A stretch of 15,506 nucleotides of DNA from Desulfobacteraceae bacterium (lineage in GTDB: Bacteria > Desulfobacterota > DSM-4660 > Desulfatiglandales > Desulfatiglandaceae): NCBI GenBank assembly GCA_030589225.1, contig JAUUWD010000002.1, forward strand, positions 1 to 15,506, written 5' to 3'. Both the position numbers and the translations under genes were made by a program. The notes under the pieces were generated by a model, which made no database searches, was not told where the DNA came from, and worked only from the letters and a program-made list of their open reading frames with translations. Of this stretch, positions 1-5,969 are shown piece after piece; position 1 is the stretch's first letter; each line of letters begins with the position of its first letter.

Positions 1-51
1 TTGCATCACTTCATTTTGCAATTTAATTAGTGTCTGAACGAAAACTAGGAA

Positions 52-177
52 TTTTTTCAAGATCAAGTCGAAGATCCCGGACTTTGAGCGGGGGAAGGCG
101 AAAATTATAACCACAGGAATACATTGAGTATTTCGAGGATCAAATTCGAGCCTGACGTCCCGCCGATGGCGGGAGGC
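52..177. repeat. Long-form relative of the 8277-8392 inverted-repeat element
   Basis: Two blocks are shared with the 8277-8392 element. Block one is 52-89, ending ACTTTGAGC. Block two is 148-177, starting GAGCCTGACGTCCCGC. Here they are separated by about 60 bases; in the 8277 copy they abut exactly at the shared GAGC word. That is the pattern expected if the 8277 copy lost the interval between two GAGC repeats. The outer ends of this copy are not clear to me. Confidence 0.5.
158..174. repeat. 17-bp hairpin TCCCGCC-GAT-GGCGGGA
   Basis: A perfect 7-bp stem with a 3-base loop. Hairpins of identical size and near-identical stem occur at 8346-8362 and 10563-10579. The innermost pair differs by compensatory change (C-G here, T-A in the other two). 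Confidence 0.5.
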
Positions 178-410
178 AAAAAGGGACGGTTTGAAATTGG
201 CTCTGCAATTATATTTTAAGACTACCCTATGTCACGGGTGCATGAACCATAGCAAAACGGAACAAACAAATCAATCTATCAGCAGTCTTATAATTTAATT
301 GCTCGCACGGATAAGAAAAGGTATTAAGATACTCAAACCTCCAGCATCTATGTACAAGTCCAATTTTCATTCCACCACTCAAGGCAAAAGCGCCAAGGGG
401 TAGGAAACCA

Positions 411-1643
411 ATGGCTGATAATCAGAAGCCCATACTTAAGGTAATCCTCAGTGCTCGCATGCTGGTGGCCCTTCTAATGGGTTTTGCCTGCGGTTTGCCA
501 CTTCTTTTGACCATTTCTTTATTACAGGCCTGGATGAAAGAAGAAGGTGTAGACCTGACTGTAATTGGAATGATGGCCCTGGTGGGTATCCCCTACACTT
601 TAAAGTTCCTCTGGGCCCCTATTATGGACCGTTTCACCCTGCCTTTTCTGGGCCGGAGAAGGGGGTGGCTGCTGATAGCCCAGGTGGCCTTGATTTTTTC
701 AATTGCAGGTCTGGGCTTCACTGATCCGGCGAGCAGTCCATGGATGGTGGCCTTTGCTGCGTTTTTAGTGACCTTCTTCAGTGCCTCCCAGGATATTGTG
801 GTGGATGCCTATCGAAGGGAAGATTTTCCTGATGAACAGTTGGGTCTTGCCTCTTCTCTATATATCAACGGATATCGGGTGGGAATGCTGCTGGCTTCCG
901 GCGGGGGCCTGATTATGGCAGACCACATGCCATTCTCTCTGGTCTACCTGATCATGGCAGCCTGTATGCTGCCCGGAGTTATCACAACGCTTCTTGCTCA
1001 CGAGCCTGCGATTACCGAAAAAATACCTGAATCCATGAAAGAGGCTGTCCTTGATCCGCTCGTTGAGTACTTCAGCCGGAATGGGGCCCTTTGGATCCTG
1101 GCCTTCATCCTGCTTTACAAAATTGGTGACACCATGGCGAGCGCCATGACCATGCCATTTTATCTTGATATCGGGTTCTCAAAAACGGAAATCGGGGCTG
1201 TGGTCAAACTTTTCGGGTTCTGGGCCACCATAGCAGGCAGCCTGATTGGCGGGGTGATAATGCTTCGCCTGGGAATCAATCGCTCCCTTTGGATCTTCGG
1301 TTTCCTCCAGGCCGCGTCCACTGCCTGCTTTGCCCTTCTGGCTCGCATCGGCCACAGCGTTCCTGTTCTGTCCGGAGTGATTGCCTTTGAAAATCTAAGC
1401 AGCGGAATGGGTACCGCTGCCTATGTCGCATTCATGGCCAGTATCACAAACAAGAAATTTACCGCCACGCAATACGCCCTTCTAACCAGCCTCATGGGCA
1501 TCCCCAGAGTAATGGCCTCAGCACCCACTGGCTTTATTGCCAAACACCTTGGCTGGGAAACCTTCTTTATTTCGTGTACACTTATTGCCATCCCGGGGAT
1601 GATGCTTCTGCTCAAATTTGCTCCCTGGAATTCGAAAAGCTAA
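411..1643 (+). CDS. ampG: AmpG-like muropeptide MFS transporter (inner-membrane permease)
   Basis: A 410-residue major facilitator that most resembles AmpG, the proton-driven permease bringing anhydromuropeptides from the periplasm into the cytoplasm for peptidoglycan recycling. Many hydrophobic segments run from about residue 12 to the C-terminus, consistent with 12 helices. AmpG-type signatures are LKFLWAPIMDRF (64-75), GRRRGW (81-86) and SQDIVVDAYRRE (126-137), followed by an NGYRVGMLLASGG stretch as in E. coli AmpG. It is shorter than the E. coli protein (491 aa, 14 helices), which is common in distant homologues. The ATG at 411 follows a TAGGAAACC ribosome site. It is convergent with the acyl-CoA dehydrogenase across a repeat-rich gap. 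Substrate is inferred from family only; another MFS substrate is possible. MltA, which makes the likely substrate, is encoded at 10618. Confidence 0.85.
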   Translation: MADNQKPILKVILSARMLVALLMGFACGLPLLLTISLLQAWMKEEGVDLTVIGMMALVGIPYTLKFLWAPIMDRFTLPFLGRRRGWLLIAQVALIFSIAGLGFTDPASSPWMVAFAAFLVTFFSASQDIVVDAYRREDFPDEQLGLASSLYINGYRVGMLLASGGGLIMADHMPFSLVYLIMAACMLPGVITTLLAHEPAITEKIPESMKEAVLDPLVEYFSRNGALWILAFILLYKIGDTMASAMTMPFYLDIGFSKTEIGAVVKLFGFWATIAGSLIGGVIMLRLGINRSLWIFGFLQAASTACFALLARIGHSVPVLSGVIAFENLSSGMGTAAYVAFMASITNKKFTATQYALLTSLMGIPRVMASAPTGFIAKHLGWETFFISCTLIAIPGMMLLLKFAPWNSKS

Positions 1644-1694
1644 CAGGTACGGCTACAGCCACAAACATTGCTCATTCTTAAAGGAGCCGATATC

Positions 1695-1799
1695 ATGAAA
1701 GAGACGGCCCTTATGCCTTACGCCGTAATCGTTCACGGGTTCACGGTTCAGAGGTTCAGGGTTCACCGAAAACCTAAACGTTTGATTCGTGAGTTCTGA
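1695..1799 (+). pseudogene. Possible 5' remnant of an isoaspartyl peptidase/asparaginase-like gene
   Basis: Fifty bases after ampG there is a good ribosome site (AAAGGAG, about 8 bases before ATG) opening a 34-residue frame. It begins MKETALMPYAVIVHG and then turns into low-complexity sequence. A start of the form PYAxIVHGGAG is typical of plant-type isoaspartyl peptidases/L-asparaginases (N-terminal nucleophile hydrolases). Here the resemblance stops exactly where the GGTTCACGGTTCAG word repeats begin. I infer a gene start truncated by repeat expansion or insertion. The match covers only about eight residues, so chance is a real alternative. Confidence 0.25.
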
Positions 1800-1935
1800 C
1801 TGGAGAAGGCATGAGAATATATCGATTTAAGGGTATTGAGACATGGCAGTTGGACCGGGTGCTAACCCGCAAGGTCTAATGTCAACGAAAGAAAGGGAAC
1901 CCTGAACGGTGAGCTCTAAACCTATGAACACCTAC
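1731..1935. repeat. Imperfect foldback built of GGTTCA-type words
   Basis: The left arm (about 1731-1767) consists of repeated GGTTCACGG/GGTTCAGAGG/GGTTCAGGG words. The right arm (about 1897-1932) is approximately its reverse complement (AACCCTGAACGGTGAGCTC). About 130 bases separate them. No target duplication or coding capacity is seen. Confidence 0.4.
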
Positions 1936-2025
1936 CTTTAGCCTTACAGCTCAAAGCACCCTTTCCGCTCTTTTACTTTTCCTTTGAGCTCTGATATATC
2001 CGCACTAATTCAACGTCTCGGAAAT

Positions 2026-2126
2026 GTAAGTTCTCAATAAATTCGGGCTGTATTAAGAAAATCCCCCTCAATCCCCCTTTGCAAAAGGGGGAAGGTTCGG
2101 AATGCCCAGACTTATTGAGATGTTAC
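2026..2126. mobile_element. MITE copy A (IS66-like ends, 101 bp)
   Basis: A small non-autonomous element between 23-bp terminal inverted repeats that match at 18 of 23 positions. The left end begins GTAAGTTCTCAATAA; the right end, read inward, begins GTAACATCTCAATAAG. The core is nearly the reverse complement of copy C (10433-10534), including AATCCCCCTCAATCCCCC. Flanking 8-mers TCGGAAAT and CCAGAAAT agree at 6 of 8 positions, both differences being transitions, which fits a decayed target duplication. Ends starting GTAA with 8-bp duplications are typical of the IS66 family. Confidence 0.8.
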
Positions 2127-2312
2127 CCAGAAATTGTACAACTTTTAAAAATAACGGTATTTTTTGAAGTCTGAGTTTCTGCCTCGCACATGGAATAAAG
2201 GAGGGCTTAAGGCGCAAGGCTCAGGGCACAAGGTAAGAGATATTGGATTTACTTTGCTCTATGCTCTTTGCCCTATGCAATATTTTCCATCATTCCAGTC
2301 TTCCAGCATTCT

Positions 2313-2331
2313 CCCCGCTGTTTCAGTGGGG
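2313..2331. repeat. GC-rich hairpin between convergent genes
   Basis: CCCCGCTG and CAGTGGGG pair around a TTT loop, giving 8 bp including one G-T pair. It lies 26 bp beyond the acyl-CoA dehydrogenase stop. No T-tract follows on either strand, so it is not a standard intrinsic terminator, although it could act as an RNA 3'-end stabiliser. Confidence 0.35.
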
Positions 2332-2356
2332 ATGAGCGAAGCGAACTAACTTGATT

Positions 2357-3571
2357 TCACGCCGTTACATAGGGATAGCAGCCTTGAACCACATCCAGAC
2401 GACCCAGTTGCCCCCCACCCAGCCACAACTGGATAATCTTACTGTCCCGCAAGTATTTCTCCACATGATATTCCCGGACATAGCCATATGAACCCATAAG
2501 TTCCATGGCCCTGTTACATACCATCTCCGTTACATCGCAGGCATACACTTTGGCTGCACTGGCTCGGGCCATAAGGAAGTCGTCGGCAGGGTTCCCGAAC
2601 TTCTTCCGGTTATTGAACATAGCCGCCACAGAAAGATAATAAGCCCGCGCCGACTCAATGCCAATGGCCATATCAGCAATCATTGCCGCTTGAAGTGAGT
2701 GTTTTCTAACCGATTTTCCCCCGTAGGACCTTGTGCTGGTGTATTCCATGACGATCTCTAAAACGGCCTGGGCATTCCCCAATGCCATCGGCGCACTTGA
2801 GAGCCGCCCCCAACTGATGTTATTTCTGAAAAGCTGCCAGTCAATGCCCGGCCCCCCTGCCCTGTATTCCCTGGGTACCCGCACATTGTCAAAATAAATG
2901 GCCGCATTCACATCCGTAACCTTCATGCCCATTTTGTCTTCCGGTTTTCCGAATGAAAGCCCTGGGGTGTCCCTGGGAACATAGATAAGCGCAAGGCCCT
3001 CTTCCTTGAGTTTGGGATCGGTTGTGCAGACGACACAATAGATGTCGGCGACGCTGGCTCCGCTGGGCCACATTTTCTCGCCATTAATGACCCATTCATC
3101 GCCCTCCAGTTTGGCAGTGGTTCGGATTGTAAGGCCATGCTCGGCCGCGTCTTCAATATTACAGCCCCCTGCAGGCTCGGTAATTGCCAGACAGCCGCAC
3201 CGTGGTGTGTCTTCACAGAACATGGGGATGAACTTATCCATTACCGTCGTGTTGCGCGCTCCCATTGCCGCAGCCATAGCCCACGGTATTATAAGGACAT
3301 GAAGAGAAAGGCCGCTATCCCCACGGGATATCTCCTCAGTCAGGGCGCAGACTGTAGGTGCTGACCTTATCCCCAGGCCGCCATATCTTTGGGAAAAACC
3401 GCGTTTCTGAATGCCAAGCTTTACCAGTCCCCCATAAGCCTTCTCAAAGACAGCATAGTCTTCGTCCATCTGCATGCGGACGGGCATAACCTCCTTGTCA
3501 ATGTATTTTCGGATAGTTGTCAATAAGAGCAGATCTTCCTCCGAGGTGATGAAATCTCCATACCTTTTCAT
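2357..3571 (-). CDS. Acyl-CoA dehydrogenase family flavoprotein lacking the usual catalytic glutamate
   Basis: A 404-residue protein aligning along its length with acyl-CoA dehydrogenases, FAD enzymes that introduce an alpha-beta double bond and pass electrons to ETF. Visible family marks are LAITEPAGGCNIEDA (128-142, flavin/substrate region), GEKMWPSGASVADIY (164-178), TRSYGGK (280-286) and the C-terminal VEKYLRDSKIIQLW (370-383). The start is set by AGGAGG eight bases before ATG at 3571; a 14-residue upstream extension has no such site. The catalytic Glu of the Y-E-G-T-S motif (MCAD) is replaced: the sequence reads W-L-G-G-G (383-387). The alternative Glu site of isovaleryl/long-chain enzymes is Gly255 (SWGRL). 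It may use another base, an unusual substrate, or be a non-dehydrogenase relative. It is last in the leftward series, 99 bp after the Trm112-like gene. Confidence 0.85.
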   Translation of the reverse strand: MKRYGDFITSEEDLLLLTTIRKYIDKEVMPVRMQMDEDYAVFEKAYGGLVKLGIQKRGFSQRYGGLGIRSAPTVCALTEEISRGDSGLSLHVLIIPWAMAAAMGARNTTVMDKFIPMFCEDTPRCGCLAITEPAGGCNIEDAAEHGLTIRTTAKLEGDEWVINGEKMWPSGASVADIYCVVCTTDPKLKEEGLALIYVPRDTPGLSFGKPEDKMGMKVTDVNAAIYFDNVRVPREYRAGGPGIDWQLFRNNISWGRLSSAPMALGNAQAVLEIVMEYTSTRSYGGKSVRKHSLQAAMIADMAIGIESARAYYLSVAAMFNNRKKFGNPADDFLMARASAAKVYACDVTEMVCNRAMELMGSYGYVREYHVEKYLRDSKIIQLWLGGGQLGRLDVVQGCYPYVTA

Positions 3572-3670
3572 ACAAATTTCCTCCTTTCGAACTAAGCTAA
3601 GGGCGAGCAGCAATTATTGCCGATTCCAAAAACTCTGCTCAAAATTTACTATCTTGGCCTATGAAGACAG

Positions 3671-3841
3671 CTAATCCAGAGGCTTGGCCTCATCAATCAG
3701 CATGATAGGTATATCGTCCCTGATCTCATATAGCAGTTTGCAATTATCGCAGATCAGGCCGTCTTCGGCATCGTTCAGATAAATTTCCCCTTTGCACTTG
3801 GGACATGCCAGGATATCCAATAGTTCTTTGCTTATACCCAT
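3671..3841 (-). CDS. Trm112/YcaR-like (UPF0434) small zinc-ribbon protein
   Basis: A 56-residue protein beginning MGISKELLDILACPKCKGE and containing two Cys pairs, CPKC (13-16) and CDNC (31-34), in the Trm112p/UPF0434 pattern. Length and motif order match E. coli YcaR (about 60 aa), whose gene also lies next to lpxK and kdsB. Eukaryotic and archaeal Trm112 activates methyltransferases; the role of the short bacterial forms is not settled. A GGAG ribosome site lies 5 bases before the ATG. The usual partner kdsB is not in the window. MITE copy B separates it from gmhB, so it may depend on read-through across that element. All four Cys needed for one zinc site are present. Confidence 0.85.
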   Translation of the reverse strand: MGISKELLDILACPKCKGEIYLNDAEDGLICDNCKLLYEIRDDIPIMLIDEAKPLD

Positions 3842-3952
3842 ATCAACTCCTTTTTATCCTTAAATATTTCGGTAATGTTGGTCCATTGTTGTTAGTTGTT
3901 TGTTGCTAATGACTGAAAAACCCAGTAAATCAAACCGTTAGCATCTTTTTTC

Positions 3953-4120
3953 GTAACTTCTCAATAAGTTCGGGCGCTCACAACCGGATTATTGCCTTAA
4001 GCGAATGACAATGCCTGTACAGCCTTTAGGAGTTTAGGTCTGCCCGCCAGTGGCAGGCGGGCGTAAGCCTTTTATAAAATCCTTACGGATAAACTCCACC
4101 CGGACTTTTTGAGAAGTTAC
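3953..4120. mobile_element. MITE copy B (IS66-like ends, 168 bp)
   Basis: Terminal inverted repeats begin GTAACTTCTCAATAAG (left, 3953) and, read inward from 4120, GTAACTTCTCAAAAAG. A perfect 8-bp duplication CTTTTTTC flanks the element (3945-3952 and 4121-4128). The core is unrelated to copies A and C. It holds a GCCCGCC/GGCGGGC hairpin (4042-4062) and a CGTAAG/CTTACG inverted repeat around a TATAAA-containing centre. It has no coding capacity. The right end overlaps the gmhB stop codon. Confidence 0.85.
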
Positions 4121-4698
4121 CTTTTTTCTTCCCTTTCAATAATCCAGCGAACCGCATGTAGGAGATCCTTGGCAATATGCAGAGGCTTAAAGGGTTTATG
4201 TGGAAGCACGTATTCAATATCTCCAAGCCCGTATCCGGTTGTGACCATGATTCCTTGCAGGTTAGATCGCTCCGCTAACTCAATATCCGAGCAGCGGTCG
4301 CCGATGACATAGGAATTTTTCATGTCAATGTCAAATTTCTCACAGGCCTTTTGAACCAGGCCTGTCCCCGGTTTTCTACAATCGCACTCCACACTGTATT
4401 CAGGCACAATACCCCTTGGATAATGCGGGCAGAAGAAAATCCCGTCAATATTGGCATCTTCTTTTGCCAGCAAATCTTTCATATGCGCATGTACCCGGTC
4501 AATTAACTCCATGGGAAAATACCCCCGGGCAACCCCGGATTGATTGGATACGATAATTGCCAGATATTGATGCCTGTTTAAAAGACGTATACCCTCTGCC
4601 GTACCAGGTAGAAGGACAAAACGGCTTATGTGGTTAACATAACCCATCTGCTCGTTTATTGTGCCATCACGATCTATAAAAACAGCAGGCCTCTTCAC
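4117..4698 (-). CDS. gmhB: D-glycero-D-manno-heptose 1,7-bisphosphate 7-phosphatase (HAD family)
   Basis: A 193-residue HAD phosphatase that removes the 7-phosphate in the ADP-heptose route to the LPS inner core, in the cytoplasm. FIDRDGTIN (7-15) carries the nucleophile D9 and acid/base D11. Motif II is SNQSG (51-55). The GmhB zinc loop is C90-P-H92 with C105-D-C107, followed by K109, and motif III is GDRCSDIE (133-140). The start is GTG at 4698, preceded by GGAGGG about 7 bases away; it begins 21 bp after lpxK ends, so they are probably cotranscribed. The stop TAA lies in the end of MITE copy B. Without the insertion the frame would read AGA TGC TAA, so the insertion removed one Cys and left the protein otherwise intact. 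Histidinol-phosphatase is the main alternative, but the LPS context favours GmhB. Confidence 0.9.
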   Translation of the reverse strand: MKRPAVFIDRDGTINEQMGYVNHISRFVLLPGTAEGIRLLNRHQYLAIIVSNQSGVARGYFPMELIDRVHAHMKDLLAKEDANIDGIFFCPHYPRGIVPEYSVECDCRKPGTGLVQKACEKFDIDMKNSYVIGDRCSDIELAERSNLQGIMVTTGYGLGDIEYVLPHKPFKPLHIAKDLLHAVRWIIEREEKR

Positions 4699-4719
4699 TC
4701 AATGACCCTCCCTGGAATC

Positions 4720-5832
4720 TTAGGGCTTGACAAGAATTTTTTTTGACTTGATTGCGCCTTTAATCATTTTATAGAATCCGTCTTGATCCGAAACCATTGT
4801 AAACTTAATAGACAGATAACCCATCTCTGGACACATCGGGGCAAAAGCGGCCATCCGCACCCAGTCCTTTTCTGACGTCAGAAGGTATTGGGCACCAAGT
4901 TCCTCTCTCATTTGAATCAAGGCCTGGATCTCATTGGGCTTGAATCTGTAATGATCCCTAAAACTTTTAAAATAGACAAGATCAGCCCCCAGTCTGATTA
5001 AGGTTTCCCTGAATACCTCTGGTCGAGCAAGGCCGGCAAAAGCCAACACACGTTTTCCCTTTAGAAAATCAGGTTCATGGGACTCATTTAACTGGGGAAA
5101 TACAACCTTTTCCGGTTCGTGATCTGCACAAAAAATCGGGATTGCAGGAAACTTCTCATTAAGAAGATCCGTGGTCCTTTGTGCTGAGTTTTGATTACTA
5201 AAACGCGTAAGAATTGCGATGTCTGCCCTGGCCAGTTGGTCAATAGGCTCCCTTAAAGGCCCCCATGGCAGGAGATGACCGTTTCCAAAGGAGCTTGCAG
5301 CATCAATCAACACAAAATCCAGATCTCTTTTTAGCTCCAGGTGCTGAAAGCCATCATCAAGAACAAAAAAGTTAGTTCCAAACTTTCCGTGGGCAAAAGA
5401 CCCGGCTATGTAACGTTTTCTGGATATGACTATGGGGATACCGGGAAGCTTTCTCGCAAGAAGATAAGCCTCATCGCCGCTCTCCTGTGGATCAGCCTTA
5501 ATGGCTTCACCATCAGATACCTCAAGGAACTTTTCCCTGTATCGACCCCTATACCCCCTCGAGAGCACGGCCACACGGTACCCTTCTTTTAGCGCCCACC
5601 TTGCCAGCATAATAACGGCAGGCGTTTTGCCGGTCCCCCCGGCAGTTAAGTTGCCAATACTAACCACAAAACCAGGGAGGGATTTCTTTTTGAAACGCCT
5701 GTGTTTGTAACCTGACAAACGAAGCTTGACTCCAGTGCCGTATAAGATGGAACAAAGAGCCAGAAAAGGAGACAAAGGACCTGAAGATTTTTTTTGATGA
5801 ACCTGGCTCCAGTCCAGTCCTATCACTCCCAT
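4720..5832 (-). CDS. lpxK: Tetraacyldisaccharide 4'-kinase
   Basis: A 370-residue LpxK, which phosphorylates the 4' position of the tetraacyldisaccharide 1-phosphate to give lipid IVA at the inner face of the inner membrane. The Walker A segment is GNLTAGGTGKTP (60-71), the typical LpxK form. SRGYRG (91-96), the acidic DDGFQH (159-164), LPWGPLREP (188-196), DHYRF (293-297) and TSEKDW (319-324) follow in the family order. A hydrophobic stretch near residues 20-35 fits the N-terminal membrane helix. It is about 40 residues longer than E. coli LpxK (328 aa), mostly at the N-terminus. GGAGG lies about 9 bases before the ATG. It is followed closely by gmhB. The 137-bp gap before it, after the kinase, carries a CTAAAGTGA-type array rather than a visible promoter. 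Confidence 0.95.
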   Translation of the reverse strand: MGVIGLDWSQVHQKKSSGPLSPFLALCSILYGTGVKLRLSGYKHRRFKKKSLPGFVVSIGNLTAGGTGKTPAVIMLARWALKEGYRVAVLSRGYRGRYREKFLEVSDGEAIKADPQESGDEAYLLARKLPGIPIVISRKRYIAGSFAHGKFGTNFFVLDDGFQHLELKRDLDFVLIDAASSFGNGHLLPWGPLREPIDQLARADIAILTRFSNQNSAQRTTDLLNEKFPAIPIFCADHEPEKVVFPQLNESHEPDFLKGKRVLAFAGLARPEVFRETLIRLGADLVYFKSFRDHYRFKPNEIQALIQMREELGAQYLLTSEKDWVRMAAFAPMCPEMGYLSIKFTMVSDQDGFYKMIKGAIKSKKILVKP

Positions 5833-5910
5833 TATCGGAAGCCTCCAGCCTCGCTTATGTGCACCACGACACCCATTACCCTGAATTACGATACCGTTCT
5901 CTTAAAGAAA

Positions 5911-5958
5911 ACTACAAGTTTAGATCACTTTAAGCACTTTAGAACAATTTAGCTCACT
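5911..5958. repeat. Degenerate CTAAAGTGA-word array (minus-strand orientation)
   Basis: Read on the minus strand, words such as CTAAATTGTT, CTAAAGTGC, TTAAAGTGAT and CTAAACTTG follow each other. The same words on the plus strand build the array at 11820-11908. It lies between the sensor kinase and lpxK. Confidence 0.45.
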
Positions 5959-5969
5959 CCCAAACTCCC

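Larger units (their letters stand above)
1..410. other. Noncoding leader region upstream of ampG with repeat-element remnant
   Basis: I see no credible gene here. Bases 52-89 match 8301-8339 almost exactly (one extra base in the latter), and bases 148-174 match 8336-8362 around a small hairpin, so this looks like a longer relative of the element at 8277-8392. A TATAAT hexamer lies at 289-294 but has no convincing -35 box at the right spacing, so I do not call an ampG promoter. Confidence 0.6.
1644..2356. other. 713-bp convergent intergenic region, repeat-rich, no intact gene
   Basis: It contains a possible 5' gene remnant (1695), an imperfect foldback of GGTTCA-type words (1731-1935), MITE copy A (2026-2126), an AAGGCGCAAGGCTCAGGGCA-type word cluster at about 2208-2280, and a GC-rich hairpin at 2313-2331. 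An open frame at 2164-2349 lies across these repeats, has no ribosome site and resembles no family I know, so I do not call it. No terminator with a clear T-tract is visible for either flanking gene. Confidence 0.6.

Noticed and set aside
2313..2331. Intrinsic terminator for the acyl-CoA dehydrogenase gene.
   Set aside because: The stem is good but no T-tract follows on either strand.
2164..2349. 61-codon open frame on the plus strand.
   Set aside because: It has no ribosome site, overlaps word repeats and a GC-rich hairpin, and resembles no known protein.
3590..3650. Sigma-54 or sigma-70 promoter for the acyl-CoA dehydrogenase.
   Set aside because: A TTGGAAT...TTGC pair has the wrong GG-to-GC spacing (16 instead of 12), and TTGAGC...AATAAT is a poor match at 18-base spacing.
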